Assembly (NCBI GenBank): GCA_020831825.1 | Contig: JAFIFW010000005.1 | Span: 1-64,000, forward strand | Direction: 5' to 3' | DNA: 64,000 nt | DNA from: Methylophaga sp. | Lineage (GTDB): Bacteria > Pseudomonadota > Gammaproteobacteria > Nitrosococcales > Methylophagaceae | Shown here: one piece after another, positions 29,439 to 39,767 of the stretch | How the letters are laid out: each line of letters opens with the position of its first letter | Position numbering within the stretch: position 1 is the stretch's first letter | Translations under genes and position numbers: made by a program | The notes under the pieces: generated by a model | Told to the model about the DNA's origin: nothing | Database searches by the model: none | The model's input: only the letters and a program-made list of their open reading frames with translations

Positions 29439-30202
29439 ACACACTGCAGATCAAGCACATCAAACTGGTGCGCACCAATAGACAGCTACTGGATGTCTCC
29501 AACCTTGCGACACATTCTGGTGAGCTTATCGCGATTCTCGGTCCCAACGGAGCCGGCAAATCCAGTTTGCTAAAAGTCATCAGTGGCGAATGGCGTGCAC
29601 AGGCAGCGGACATACTGGTTCATGGTCGCAGCAGACAGCATTGGGCCAGAAATCAACTTGCCGGGCATTTGGGCGTTTTGCCACAGAGCAGTAGCCTCAA
29701 CTTCCCATTTACTGCAGAAGAGGTGGTGTTGATGGGAGCGATACCACTGGCATTGAGCAGACAAGAAGCGGGTATTAAAGCTCAACAATTGATGCAGACA
29801 ACCGACACTTCACAGTTTGCAGATCGTCTTTACACCAGCTTATCGGGTGGTGAGCGTCAACGAGTTCAGCTTGCCAGGGTGCTGTTGCAATTATCCCAGG
29901 CACAGTCTGCACCGGTATTGTTGCTTGACGAACCCTTGTCAGCGCAGGATCTCAGTCAACAGCATCAGTTGATGTCACTGATGCAGCAGCTCGCACATCA
30001 ACAACAAGCCACTATCCTGGTGGTATTACATGATCTTAACCACGCGCTTCGCTACGCTGATAGAATCTGGTTGATGAATTCAGGATACCTGTGTGCTGAT
30101 GGCGCTCCATCCGATATTCTGCAACCAGACAAAATTGCTGAATTGTGGGGCTATCGACCTCAGTTGTTAACGGGTGAACATCATTCAGCCGTGTTGTACT
30201 GA
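29435..30202 (+). CDS. hutD: Heme ABC transporter ATP-binding protein HutD
   Basis: ATPase of the heme importer. It shows Walker A GPNGAGKSSLLK (about residues 37-48), signature LSGGERQRVQLARVLLQL, Walker B VLLLDEPLSA and the switch His in VVLHDLNHALRYADR. The 255-residue length matches HmuV/HutD. Its ATGA overlap with hutC indicates coupling. Confidence 0.93.
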   Translation: MNTLQIKHIKLVRTNRQLLDVSNLATHSGELIAILGPNGAGKSSLLKVISGEWRAQAADILVHGRSRQHWARNQLAGHLGVLPQSSSLNFPFTAEEVVLMGAIPLALSRQEAGIKAQQLMQTTDTSQFADRLYTSLSGGERQRVQLARVLLQLSQAQSAPVLLLDEPLSAQDLSQQHQLMSLMQQLAHQQQATILVVLHDLNHALRYADRIWLMNSGYLCADGAPSDILQPDKIAELWGYRPQLLTGEHHSAVLY

Positions 30203-30255
30203 AACTTGATCCATTTACAGTCGGACATGAACTTTTGTCCCCTGCTTGCTTACTG

Positions 30256-32046
30256 ATGCAGACCATGCAATTCGACCACCATCAACTGAAAGATCTACTG
30301 CGACAGGCAATGGCTTACAAAAGTCATTTGCTCAAGGCTAACATGCTGGCCTTGATTGCCACCTTGTGTGCAGTCCCCGTGCCCTTGTTGTTACCCATCA
30401 TGGTAGACGAAGTACTGCTGGATCAGCCCGGTGCCTCGGTGAATTTTATCGCCAGTCTAACTCCGACAAGCTGGCATGGACCGGTGCTTTTCATCAGCGT
30501 GATGCTGTTGCTGACCTTGCTGCTGCGACTGGCGTCTTTGGTGCTTAACGTCGCGCAAACCCGTTATTTCACGCTGATCGCCAAACGACTGACCTATCGC
30601 ATCCGGCAAAGACTGCTTAAACAGTTAGGGCAAATCACCATCAGTGAATACGAAACCCGTGGCAGCGGTGGTATCGCGTCACACTTTGTCACCGACATCG
30701 AGGTGATCGACAACTTTATTTCCAATACCATCAGCCGGTTTATCGTCGCAGTGCTGAGCATCATCGGCACCGCCGTTATTCTGCTGTGGCTGCACTGGCA
30801 ACTGGCACTGTTGATTCTGTTCATGAATCCTCTGGTGATTTACTTCACCATGAAGGTGGGCAGTAAGGTCAAACATCTCAAAAAAAATGAAAATCAGGCG
30901 GTCGAAATCTTTCAGCAGAGCCTGACTGAAACGCTGGATGCCATTCAACAAATACGAGCTGCCAACCGTGAACGCCATTATTTTTTGCGAGTGATGGATG
31001 CCGCACGCAACGTCCGCAATCATGCAGGCGAGTACGCCTGGAAAAGCGATGCAGCTAATCGCATCTCCTTTGTGATTTTTCTGTTTGGTTTTGACTTGTT
31101 CCGTGCCGTCAGCATGCTGATGGTTGTATTTTCCGATCTGACCATCGGTCAAATGTTTGCTGTCTATGGTTACCTGTGGTTCATGATGGGCCCCGTACAG
31201 GAAGTGTTAAACATCCAGTACGCCTATTATTCAGCGGCAGCGGCGGTGAACCGTATCAATGGCCTGTTCTCGCTCAAGAAAGAAACTGCTTATCCCGCAC
31301 TGAAAACGCCTTTCAAAAACGGTGATCCCGTCAGCATCAGTATTCGTGATCTGCACTTTTCCTATGGTCCCGACAGCAAGATACTCAATGGGGTATCACT
31401 TGATATCAAGGCTGGAGAAAAAGTAGCACTGGTGGGTGCCAGTGGTGCAGGCAAATCGACATTGGTCAATGTCTTGCTCGGCTTGTACCCGGCTGATCAT
31501 GGCATGGTATATTTTGACGATATTCCCGTCAGTGAAATCGGATTGGCCGAAGTCCGAGAGCATGTAGCTACTGTGCTGCAACACCCGGCGCTGTTCAATG
31601 ATAGCGTGCGGCAAAACATCACCATGGGGCGGGTTTATCCAGATGAAAACATTTGGCAGGCACTGAAAATCGCCCAGCTTGATCAAGTTGTTAGAGACAT
31701 GGCCGAAGGACTGGATACGGTAATTGGTCGCTCAGGTGTCAAACTCTCTGGTGGTCAGCGGCAGCGTCTTGCCGTCGCAAGAATGGCGCTGACCAATCCT
31801 TGTATCGTAGTGCTTGATGAGGCCACCTCGGCACTTGACAGTGACACTGAATATCAACTTCATGAAGCTTTGAACGCATTCCTGGCCAACAAAACCACGA
31901 TCATTATTGCCCACCGGCTTAGTGCTGTGCGACAGGCAGATCGCATCATTGTGTTTGATGGTGGCGAGATTATCGCGGATGGCGATCATGACAGCCTGAT
32001 CAGCCAGCAAGGTATCTATCAAAAACTCTACGCCAAACAGATATAG
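30256..32046 (+). CDS. ABC exporter (fused membrane and ATPase domains)
   Basis: A half-transporter of about 596 residues of the MsbA/MDR type. Six membrane helices span about residues 20-320. The nucleotide-binding domain follows: Walker A GASGAGKSTLVN, signature LSGGQRQRLAVARM, Walker B CIVVLDEATSALD and IIIAHRLSAVRQADR. It would act as a homodimer exporting a lipid, peptide or drug; the substrate cannot be told. It starts 53 bases after hutD on the same strand and may share that transcript. The ATG at 30256 has no strong ribosome site; a second ATG lies at 30265. Confidence 0.9.
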   Translation: MQTMQFDHHQLKDLLRQAMAYKSHLLKANMLALIATLCAVPVPLLLPIMVDEVLLDQPGASVNFIASLTPTSWHGPVLFISVMLLLTLLLRLASLVLNVAQTRYFTLIAKRLTYRIRQRLLKQLGQITISEYETRGSGGIASHFVTDIEVIDNFISNTISRFIVAVLSIIGTAVILLWLHWQLALLILFMNPLVIYFTMKVGSKVKHLKKNENQAVEIFQQSLTETLDAIQQIRAANRERHYFLRVMDAARNVRNHAGEYAWKSDAANRISFVIFLFGFDLFRAVSMLMVVFSDLTIGQMFAVYGYLWFMMGPVQEVLNIQYAYYSAAAAVNRINGLFSLKKETAYPALKTPFKNGDPVSISIRDLHFSYGPDSKILNGVSLDIKAGEKVALVGASGAGKSTLVNVLLGLYPADHGMVYFDDIPVSEIGLAEVREHVATVLQHPALFNDSVRQNITMGRVYPDENIWQALKIAQLDQVVRDMAEGLDTVIGRSGVKLSGGQRQRLAVARMALTNPCIVVLDEATSALDSDTEYQLHEALNAFLANKTTIIIAHRLSAVRQADRIIVFDGGEIIADGDHDSLISQQGIYQKLYAKQI

Positions 32047-32088
32047 CAGGCTGATACCAAACACTGGCAACAGCCTGTTGCTGTCAGA

Positions 32089-33948
32089 TTATTTGCATTT
32101 GGTTTTGAGCTGTTCCAAATCGCGTACCGCACCTTTGGCAGCAGAGGTTGTCAATGCGGCATAGGCCTGTAAAGCGAGGCTTACCTGACGCTGGCGGTTC
32201 TCTGGTTGCCAGGCTTTGTCCCCACGGGCTTCCATAGCATGACGTCGCTCAGCCAGTTCCGAATCCGTCAGTCTGACATTGATGGTACGATTCGGAATAT
32301 CGATGTCGATGATATCGCCCTCTTCGATCAGGCCTATGTTGCCACCCTCGGCGGCTTCCGGAGATACGTGACCAATCGACAAGCCGGATGTGCCACCAGA
32401 AAAACGACCATCAGTCAGCAAAGCACAGGCTTTGCCCAGCCCTTTAGACTTCAGGTAGCTGGTCGGGTAGAGCATTTCCTGCATGCCCGGACCACCTTTT
32501 GGACCTTCATAGCGAATTAACACGACATCGCCCGCTTGTACCTGCTCGGTCAAAATTGCCGTCACGGCCGCATCTTGAGATTCGTAAATTCTTGCCGGAC
32601 CGGAAAACTTGAGAATCGATTCATCGACCCCGGCTGTTTTTACAATACAACCGTCCTGAGCCAGATTACCAAACAACACTGCCAAGCCACCATCTTGACT
32701 GTAGGCATGTTCAATATCACGGATACAACCCGCTTCCCGGTCAAGATCCAGATCTGGCCAGCGACAATCCTGACTGAAAGCCTGCTGAGTCCGTATACCA
32801 GCCGGGCCAGCCAGGTAACGCTGTTTTGCTTGTTCGCTATTGCTTCGTTTGACATCCCATTCAGCTAAGCCATCCGCCAGCGTTAGGCTGTGAACTGTCG
32901 AAACATCGGTATGCAACAAACCCGCCGCGGCCAGTTCTGACAAAATTGCCACTACGCCGCCAGCACGATGCACATCTTCCATATGATAGAGCGCGGTTGC
33001 AGGCGCCACTTTGCACAAGTTGGGAATCTTGCGAGACATTCTGTCAATGTCGCTCATGGTGAAATCCACTTGTCCTTCATGAGCAGCCGCCAGCAAATGC
33101 AGTACTGTGTTGGTCGAACCACCCATGGCGATATCCAGCGCGATAGCATTTTCAAAAGCCGCCTTGCAGGCAATCGAGCGAGGCAGGACACTGCTGTCAT
33201 CCTGCTCGTAGTAGCGTTTGGTGATGCTGACGATTCTGCGGCCTGCCTCCAGAAACAGTTCCTTGCGATCGGCATGTGTCGCCAAAAGTGAACCATTGCC
33301 AGGCAGTGACAAACCCAATGCCTCAGTCAAGCAGTTCATTGAGTTAGCGGTAAACATGCCGGAACAACTACCACAGGTGGGACAGGCACTGCGTTCAACC
33401 TGTGCAACATCTTCATCACTGACATTTTCATCAGCCGCCTGAACCATGGCGTCCACCAGATCCAGTTTGACATCCTTACCGGCCAGCTTGGTCTTGCCGG
33501 CCTCCATCGGACCACCAGAGACAAAAATCACTGGAATATTCAGCCGCAATGCCGCCATCAGCATACCAGGGGTAATTTTGTCGCAGTTAGATATACACAC
33601 CAAAGCATCCGCGCAGTGCGCGTTGACCATGTATTCAACTGAATCCGCGATAATGTCACGTGAGGGCAAACTGTAGAGCATGCCGCCATGCCCCATGGCA
33701 ATGCCGTCATCGACCGCGATTGTGTTAAATTCCTTGGCAACGCCGCCAGCTTTTTCAATTTCCCGCGCAACCAGTTGACCAAGGTCCTTGAGGTGAACAT
33801 GGCCCGGTACAAACTGAGTGAACGAGTTGGCGATAGCAATAATCGGTTTGCTGAAATCTTCATCTTTCATACCCGTCGCTCGCCAAAGCGCGCGAGCTCC
33901 GGCCATGTTACGGCCAGCAGTTGAGGTTTTTGAACGATATTCAGGCAT
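32089..33948 (-). CDS. ilvD: Dihydroxy-acid dehydratase IlvD
   Basis: Iron-sulfur enzyme of Val/Leu/Ile synthesis that dehydrates dihydroxy acids to keto acids. The 619-residue sequence shows the cluster cysteines in [14 protein letters not shown] and [19 protein letters not shown], and [20 protein letters not shown] near the C-terminus. Length matches the long (E. coli type) enzyme. It is divergent from argA. Confidence 0.98.
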   Translation of the reverse strand: MPEYRSKTSTAGRNMAGARALWRATGMKDEDFSKPIIAIANSFTQFVPGHVHLKDLGQLVAREIEKAGGVAKEFNTIAVDDGIAMGHGGMLYSLPSRDIIADSVEYMVNAHCADALVCISNCDKITPGMLMAALRLNIPVIFVSGGPMEAGKTKLAGKDVKLDLVDAMVQAADENVSDEDVAQVERSACPTCGSCSGMFTANSMNCLTEALGLSLPGNGSLLATHADRKELFLEAGRRIVSITKRYYEQDDSSVLPRSIACKAAFENAIALDIAMGGSTNTVLHLLAAAHEGQVDFTMSDIDRMSRKIPNLCKVAPATALYHMEDVHRAGGVVAILSELAAAGLLHTDVSTVHSLTLADGLAEWDVKRSNSEQAKQRYLAGPAGIRTQQAFSQDCRWPDLDLDREAGCIRDIEHAYSQDGGLAVLFGNLAQDGCIVKTAGVDESILKFSGPARIYESQDAAVTAILTEQVQAGDVVLIRYEGPKGGPGMQEMLYPTSYLKSKGLGKACALLTDGRFSGGTSGLSIGHVSPEAAEGGNIGLIEEGDIIDIDIPNRTINVRLTDSELAERRHAMEARGDKAWQPENRQRQVSLALQAYAALTTSAAKGAVRDLEQLKTKCK

Positions 33949-34096
33949 GATGACACTCCGGATAATTCAGTATGCTAAGGTCTGTTGCTCTTTTAATGAC
34001 GAATATTCAAAGATCAATAGTCCATGAGGGACGTCTAATCAAATCAATTTTACACTCAACTTGGCAAGCTTGCCGAGCTGCGATAAAAAGGCGCTT

Positions 34097-35395
34097 ATGA
34101 GCGATCTGAAAAACAACGAACTTGATCAGCATTTCAAAACCACGACCAGTTGGTTCAGGGCGGCTGCCCCGTATATTCACGCCCACGGAGGCGCCACTTT
34201 CGTCGTGGCTTTTGATGGCGAGTCGATCGCCAGTGCCGGTTTTGACAATTTACTCCACGATCTTGCGCTGCTAAACAGTCTGGGCATTCAGCTTGTGCTG
34301 GTCTACGGGGCCCGCATGCAAATTGAGCAGCAATGCCAACAACTCAACATTCCGCAGCAATTTCATCAGGGACTCAGAATCACCGATGAGGCAACACTGG
34401 TCGTCGCACGTCGTGTGATTGGCGAGTTACGCATTGAAATTGAATCCAAGCTATCATTTGGTCTGCCGCACACCCCAATGGCAGATTCAAGAATTCGCTG
34501 CACCAGTGGCAATCTTGTCACCGCCCGTCCTGCCGGCATTCTTGATGGCGTGGACCTTGGACACACAGGCGAAGTCAGGCGTATTGATGAACAAGGTATC
34601 CGCCAGCAATTATCACTTGGCAATCTGGTGCTCCTGCCACCACTGGGATACTCGCTGACCGGTGAAATATTTAACCTGTCTGCCGAAGCAATTGCCACCG
34701 CAGCCGCGATTACATTGCGGGCTGACAAACTGATTTTAATTGGCGAAAGCAATGATGGCCTGCCCAGAGAGCTGACTATCAACGAAGCTCAAGCCATGCA
34801 AAGCAAACACCCTGCCTTGCCCGCCGCAATCAATGCCTGCCTGGCCGGCATTGATCGGGTTCACCTGCTGGATCGCAACATAGATGGCGCGTTGTTACAG
34901 GAACTGTTCAGTCGTGATGGTGCTGGCACCTTGGTGAGTGCTTCATCGTTCGAGACCACAAGGCGGGCCACCATCGAAGATGTGGTCGGCATTCTGGAAT
35001 TGATCCAACCGCTGGAACAAAACGGCACCGTGGTCAAACGTTCCCGCGAATTACTGGAACGGGAAATTGATCACTTCACCGTGATGGAGCGTGATGGCAC
35101 CGTAGTCGCCTGTGCTGCACTTTATCCCTATCGTAGTAATCTGGTTGGTGAACTGGCCTGTATGGCGGTGTCACAGGATTATCGGAACAAAGGACGCGGC
35201 AAGGAACTTCTGGCCAATATCGAGCAGCAAGCCAGACAAATGGGGTTGAAAGCACTTTATGTGCTCACCACACAGACCGCACACTGGTTTCTGGAACACG
35301 GCTTTATCCAGACGGAAATCGGACAATTACCGGTCGAGAAACAGGCCATGTACAACTACCAGCGAAACTCGCGGGTGTTTCGCAAGCAACTGTAA
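34097..35395 (+). CDS. argA: N-acetylglutamate synthase ArgA
   Basis: First enzyme of arginine synthesis. Of 432 residues, the N-terminal amino-acid-kinase-like domain (about 20-280, ATFVVAFDGESIASAGFDNLLHDLALLNSLGIQLVLVYG) is the regulatory arginine-binding part. The C-terminal GNAT domain (about 290-425) shows ELACMAVSQDYRNKGRGKELL for acetyl-CoA. The ATG at 34097 has AAGG six bases upstream; a TTG at 34061 is less likely. A short ARG-box-like palindrome (GAATATTC) lies in the region shared with ilvD, but it is too weak to call. Confidence 0.95.
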   Translation: MSDLKNNELDQHFKTTTSWFRAAAPYIHAHGGATFVVAFDGESIASAGFDNLLHDLALLNSLGIQLVLVYGARMQIEQQCQQLNIPQQFHQGLRITDEATLVVARRVIGELRIEIESKLSFGLPHTPMADSRIRCTSGNLVTARPAGILDGVDLGHTGEVRRIDEQGIRQQLSLGNLVLLPPLGYSLTGEIFNLSAEAIATAAAITLRADKLILIGESNDGLPRELTINEAQAMQSKHPALPAAINACLAGIDRVHLLDRNIDGALLQELFSRDGAGTLVSASSFETTRRATIEDVVGILELIQPLEQNGTVVKRSRELLEREIDHFTVMERDGTVVACAALYPYRSNLVGELACMAVSQDYRNKGRGKELLANIEQQARQMGLKALYVLTTQTAHWFLEHGFIQTEIGQLPVEKQAMYNYQRNSRVFRKQL

Positions 35396-35467
35396 CCTCG
35401 ATTCTTTACGGTGATTACCCGATATCGGGATCTGCTTGTCATTCACAGCAGAGACAGTTAGCCAGGA

Positions 35468-36019
35468 TCAACCGACATTGCTGGTGTTCTTTTTTCGATA
35501 TTCAGGGAACAAAATGGGCGCAAACTCGTGCAAGGCCCGTTCGTAAACCCGACGCTTGAAAAAGACGATTTCTTCTACCGGGGTCCAGTAGTCCACCCAG
35601 CGCCAGTCATCAAACTCCGGTTTGTCATGCAGATCTAGTCGAACATCTTCTTCCTGGCCAGTAAATCGCATCAAAAACCAGCGTTGTTTCTGGCCAATAC
35701 ATAGCGGTTTGTTACCGTAGCGAAGGTATCGTTTGGGCAATCGATATCTGAGCCAGCCTCGGCTGACCGCCAGAATTTCTACGTGCTTGGGAAGCAGGCC
35801 CACCTCCTCCATGAGCTCACGGTAGGCTGCCTGCTTTGCAGTCTCATCAGGCTTGATCCCTCCCTGCGGAAACTGCCAGGAATCGTGTTGTGCGCGCTGC
35901 GCCCAGAGCACTTGATTCTGATCATTGCAGAGAATGATACCTACGTTGGCTCTGAAGCCATCTTTATCGATCACAGTATTGGTCTCTGTCCGAGCAACCC
36001 CATCGTGAGCTGTCGGCAT
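35468..36019 (-). CDS. rppH: RNA pyrophosphohydrolase RppH (Nudix)
   Basis: Removes pyrophosphate from mRNA 5' ends to start RNase E decay. The Nudix box [20 protein letters not shown] spans residues 53-72, after WQFPQ, which is typical of RppH. The usual start of the family (MIDxDGYRPNVG) matches [12 protein letters not shown] here, where a GTG codon (residue 16) could be the true start; the 15-residue extension may be untranslated. Both options lack a strong ribosome site. Confidence 0.93.
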   Translation of the reverse strand: MPTAHDGVARTETNTVIDKDGFRANVGIILCNDQNQVLWAQRAQHDSWQFPQGGIKPDETAKQAAYRELMEEVGLLPKHVEILAVSRGWLRYRLPKRYLRYGNKPLCIGQKQRWFLMRFTGQEEDVRLDLHDKPEFDDWRWVDYWTPVEEIVFFKRRVYERALHEFAPILFPEYRKKNTSNVG

Positions 36020-36120
36020 GTTAATTCATCGTTAGGCTAAGATTAGTCAAAGCCATCTGAGCTTGCAACGGATTTTGTCATACAATAAGCGCTGCTTTTA
36101 ACGGGAATCTTAGTGAAACG

Positions 36121-36777
36121 ATGGCTTTAGCAATATTTGATCTGGACAATACCTTACTTGCTGGCGACAGCGATTATTTATGGGGCCGCTATCTGGCGGA
36201 AAATCATATCGTTGACCCCGAGGTCTATCACGACACCAATCTGGCTTTTTATCATGACTACCAGGCCGGCAAACTTGATATTGATGCTTTTCTGCGTTTT
36301 GTCTTTCAACCGCTCGCTGATAACTCGATGGAAGATTTACTGCGCTGGCGCGCTGATTATCTGGATCAGAAAATCAAACCCATCATCTTGGAAAAAGGTT
36401 TACAGCTGATTGCCCACCACCGTGCGCAGGGCGATGTACCACTGATCATTACCGCTACCAACAGCTTCATCACCACCCCGATAGCGGAATTGCTGGGCAT
36501 TGAGCATCTGATCGCAACTGAACCGGCCTTCAGCAATGGTCGATATACCGGCAAAGTGCATGGCGTGCCTTCATTCCAGCAAGGCAAAGTCACTCGGCTG
36601 GGTGACTGGTTACAGCACCATCACTATGACTTACAGGGCAGCTTTTTTTATAGTGATTCACACAATGACCTGCCGCTACTTGAGCAAGTGGAGACCCCTG
36701 TCGCTGTCGATCCAGACGATATTCTCAAGACCCTCGCTGAGCAACGCGGCTGGAAAATTCTCAGTCTGCGCGAATAA
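36121..36777 (+). CDS. HAD-IB family phosphatase (SerB-like)
   Basis: Hydrolase of the HAD-IB group, with nucleophile motif FDLDNTLL (Asp7, Asp9), ITATNSFIT as motif II, a Lys in [10 protein letters not shown], and [14 protein letters not shown] as motif III/IV. A helical cap (about 14-90) sits between. Related proteins are phosphoserine phosphatase-like or act on histidinol phosphate and similar; the substrate here is unknown. 218 residues is normal. It lies 47 bases before gatB and may be co-transcribed with it. Confidence 0.88.
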   Translation: MALAIFDLDNTLLAGDSDYLWGRYLAENHIVDPEVYHDTNLAFYHDYQAGKLDIDAFLRFVFQPLADNSMEDLLRWRADYLDQKIKPIILEKGLQLIAHHRAQGDVPLIITATNSFITTPIAELLGIEHLIATEPAFSNGRYTGKVHGVPSFQQGKVTRLGDWLQHHHYDLQGSFFYSDSHNDLPLLEQVETPVAVDPDDILKTLAEQRGWKILSLRE

Positions 36778-36824
36778 TTGCTACAATCCACGCTTTTTAC
36801 ACCTCAAATTCAGGCCAGCTAATT

Positions 36825-38267
36825 ATGGAATGGGAAGTTGTTATCGGGTTGGAAATTCACACCCAGCTTGCAACCAAAAGTAAAATTTTCTCTGGCGCCG
36901 CCACAGCATATGGCGCAGAGCCCAACACTCAAGCCTGTGCAGTTGATCTTGGTCTGCCGGGCGTGTTGCCGGTATTAAATCAGGAAGCAGTTCGCATGGC
37001 AGTCAAATTTGGACTGGCAGTGGATGCTGAGGTCACCGAACGAAGCGTATTTGCCCGGAAAAATTACTTTTACCCAGATTTACCCAAAGGCTACCAAATC
37101 AGCCAGTTTGAGTTACCGGTTGTCGGCAAGGGGCATATTGATATCGAGCTGGAAGACGGCACTGAGAGACGTATTGGTATCACTCGAGCCCACCTTGAGG
37201 AAGACGCCGGCAAGTCACTACATGAGGATTTTCATGGCCAAACCGGTATCGATCTAAATCGTGCTGGCACACCGTTGCTGGAAATTGTCTCTGAACCGGA
37301 TATGCGTAGCGCCAAGGAAGCGGTGGCCTACATGAAAAAAATCCACTCCCTGGTTCGCTATCTGGAAATATGTGATGGCAACATGCAGGAAGGCTCTTTC
37401 CGATGTGATGCCAACGTGTCGATTCGTCCCAAAGGCCAGGAAAAGTTCGGCACCCGTACTGAGCTGAAAAACATCAACTCTTTCCGTAATGTCGAGCGAG
37501 CTATCAACATCGAGATTGAACGACAAATTGACGTGCTCGAATCAGGTGGCGAAGTGATCCAGGAAACCCGCTTATACGATGCTGACAAGAACGAAACACG
37601 TTCCATGCGCAGCAAGGAAGAAGCCAATGACTACCGCTACTTCCCAGATCCAGATTTATTGCCGCTGGTCATTGATGTCGAGCTGATCAATGCAATCCGT
37701 GAAACCCTGCCAGAGCTGCCGAACCAGAAACGAGATCGCTTTATCAATGAGCTGGGATTGTCGCTTTATGATGCGTCAATACTGACCAGTAGCCGTGAAT
37801 TAGCCGATTATTACGAGGCGGTTATTGCCGCAACAGGCAACAAGGATCCTAAACAGTGTGCCAACTGGGTAACGGTTGAACTGTCCGGCGCACTGAACCG
37901 GGCTGGTCTTGAAATCACAGAGTCGCCCGTCACCGCCAAGCAGTTGGCCAGCGTCTTGTTGCGTATCAGCGATAACACTATTTCAGGCAAGATTGCCAAG
38001 ACTGTCTTCGAAGCGTTGTGGAACGGAGAAGGCGATGATGCTGACGCGATTATTGAAGCCAAAGGACTCAAACAAGTCACCGATACTGGTGCGATTGAAG
38101 CCATGGTGGATGAGGTCATCGCCAATCATCCAGAACAATTTCAACAGTTTCGTGAAGGCAAAGAGCAGTTGTTAGGCTTCTTTGTGGGTCAGGTGATGAA
38201 AGCCTCAAAAGGTAAAGCCAATCCAGCACAGGTGAACGAATTACTGAAGAATAAACTCAAGACTTGA
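36825..38267 (+). CDS. gatB: Asp-tRNA(Asn)/Glu-tRNA(Gln) amidotransferase subunit B
   Basis: GatB binds mischarged tRNA in the GatCAB complex that forms Gln- or Asn-tRNA. The 480-residue sequence begins [20 protein letters not shown] and shows CDLGLPG-type [42 protein letters not shown] and a C-terminal YqeY-like tail ([20 protein letters not shown]). It is complete. gatC and gatA are not next to it, although they normally are; they are presumably elsewhere. Confidence 0.97.
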   Translation: MEWEVVIGLEIHTQLATKSKIFSGAATAYGAEPNTQACAVDLGLPGVLPVLNQEAVRMAVKFGLAVDAEVTERSVFARKNYFYPDLPKGYQISQFELPVVGKGHIDIELEDGTERRIGITRAHLEEDAGKSLHEDFHGQTGIDLNRAGTPLLEIVSEPDMRSAKEAVAYMKKIHSLVRYLEICDGNMQEGSFRCDANVSIRPKGQEKFGTRTELKNINSFRNVERAINIEIERQIDVLESGGEVIQETRLYDADKNETRSMRSKEEANDYRYFPDPDLLPLVIDVELINAIRETLPELPNQKRDRFINELGLSLYDASILTSSRELADYYEAVIAATGNKDPKQCANWVTVELSGALNRAGLEITESPVTAKQLASVLLRISDNTISGKIAKTVFEALWNGEGDDADAIIEAKGLKQVTDTGAIEAMVDEVIANHPEQFQQFREGKEQLLGFFVGQVMKASKGKANPAQVNELLKNKLKT

Positions 38268-38617
38268 AACGCTTGCGTTAACCTCCGGCGCTAACAGCGA
38301 ACCATCCGAAACACACTGCACAGACATGCTTTGCCATGGCAAAGCATGTCCAACTCCCGCACCGCCAGACTTACTCTTGAATTTCAACTTTGCTAAGGCA
38401 CTTCTGAGCCGACTTTTTACATGCCAGAAAAAGCCTCAACAACGCCTCCCGGGCAGCCTGTTCTTTTGCAGCAGTTTTTGCCAAGTCATTCACATTTTAT
38501 GCGTTGCGCTTTCCTACATGTGATTCGCTGATGTACTATCGGGCGGTAGTCTCGAAGCAGAGATTGACTACATGGATGTCAAGACCATGCAATTCAACAG
38601 GATGCCGGAACAATACA
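38268..38617. other. Intergenic region with no gene, before FIST gene
   Basis: 350 bases hold no frame I trust. The only clear structure is the perfect palindrome at 38323-38350. A small 5-pair hairpin lies just after the gatB stop without a T tract. The start codon of the next gene (38618) has GGAA seven bases upstream. No convincing sigma-70 promoter is seen. Confidence 0.6.
38323..38350. repeat. Perfect 28-bp palindrome (inverted repeat)
   Basis: Two 14-base arms, GACATGCTTTGCCA and its exact complement TGGCAAAGCATGTC, adjoin with no spacer. No T tract follows on either strand, so it does not look like a standard terminator. It could be an operator for a dimeric regulator or an RNA hairpin. 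Confidence 0.9.
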
Positions 38618-39760
38618 ATGAAGTTTGCTCAAGAACATTTACCTGCCAAAACAAGTTTCAACAAACTCAGTAATGAGTCTCCATTAAAGGATGCCAACTG
38701 GGTTTTGGTGTTCGGCTCAGTCAATCGCTTTAGCGAGCGCAATTTTGCCAGTCAGATTCAAAAACGCTACCCGCAAGCCCACATCATTGGTTGCACTACC
38801 TCCGGAGAAATAACCGGCGATGGCGTGTTTGATGATAGCGTTCACATCACTGCAATGCAGTGGGAGCAAAGCACACTCAAATTCATCACAAAACCTATCA
38901 GCAGTATGGAGCAATCGCATGCCGTTGGGGCGCAGCTGGCTAAGGAGCTGATGGCGGATGATTTGAAAGGTGTGTTTGTGCTGAGCGACGGATTGAATGT
39001 CAATGGCTCGGAGCTGGTCGAAGGCTTGCAGGAAGTTTTAACAAACATACCAATTACCGGCGGACTGGCCGGCGATGATGCCAAATTTACCAAAACATTG
39101 TTACTGAACAATGACAAGATTCAGGAACGCAGCGTCATCGCAGTCGGTATCTACGGTGACAAAGCTATCTTGACTAGTGGCGCTCTGGGTGGCTGGAAGC
39201 CATATGGCCCACCGAGAAGGATCACCAAGGCCATCAAGAACGTAGTGTACGAACTGGACAATAAGCCCGCTCTGCCTCTCTACAAAATGTACATTGGCTA
39301 CTATGCCAATCAGCTCCCCGCATCAGGCCTGAATTTTCCATTTGCCATCATGGATGACAAGAACGTTAACGTCATTCGAACACTGCTCGCCATCAACGAA
39401 AAAGACAACAGTCTCACCTTCGCTGGCAATATTGCCCAAGGCACAACTGTTCGCTTCCTCAAATCTGATCATGATGAGCTGGTGGCAGGCGCCAGCGAGG
39501 CCGCTCGGCAGATCCTCAACAAAAATGTTGATCTCAACGATAAGGCGCTGGCGATTTGTGTGAGCTGTGTAGGTCGTAAGCTGGTCATGGAAAATCAGGT
39601 TTCAGATGAAGTCTATGCCGTGCAACGACTGTTGGGAATGCAGACAGGTATTACTGGTTTTTATTCAAATGGCGAGATATGCTCCGGTGAAGACGACAGT
39701 CATAGTCAACTGCATAACCAGACCATGACGATTGCCTATCTGAGCGAGCACCTCAATTAA
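38618..39760 (+). CDS. FIST-domain sensory protein (FIST_N and FIST_C)
   Basis: A 380-residue protein with FIST_N (about 25-215: ANWVLVFGSVNRF, HIIGCTTSGEITGDGVFDDSV, VFVLSDGLNVNGSELVEGL, ITGGLAGDDAKF) and FIST_C (about 220-370: LPLYKMYIGYYANQLPASGLNFPF ... FYSNGEICS). FIST domains are proposed to bind small ligands such as amino acids and are usually linked to signalling proteins. Here it is alone, without a fused output domain. The ATG at 38618 is chosen; the upstream frame to 38504 reads as noise. It ends 7 bases from the convergent gshA stop and lies close to the Pil-Chp signalling operon. Confidence 0.88.
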   Translation: MKFAQEHLPAKTSFNKLSNESPLKDANWVLVFGSVNRFSERNFASQIQKRYPQAHIIGCTTSGEITGDGVFDDSVHITAMQWEQSTLKFITKPISSMEQSHAVGAQLAKELMADDLKGVFVLSDGLNVNGSELVEGLQEVLTNIPITGGLAGDDAKFTKTLLLNNDKIQERSVIAVGIYGDKAILTSGALGGWKPYGPPRRITKAIKNVVYELDNKPALPLYKMYIGYYANQLPASGLNFPFAIMDDKNVNVIRTLLAINEKDNSLTFAGNIAQGTTVRFLKSDHDELVAGASEAARQILNKNVDLNDKALAICVSCVGRKLVMENQVSDEVYAVQRLLGMQTGITGFYSNGEICSGEDDSHSQLHNQTMTIAYLSEHLN

Positions 39761-39767
39761 CAGCGGC

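Noticed and set aside
33990..34020. ARG box for argA
   Set aside because: Only a short GAATATTC core is present; the outer positions do not match the consensus well enough.
38504..38617. Upstream extension of the FIST gene by 38 codons
   Set aside because: The extension has no FIST similarity, is rich in Cys, Arg and Thr, and the ATG at 38618 has a usable GGAA site.
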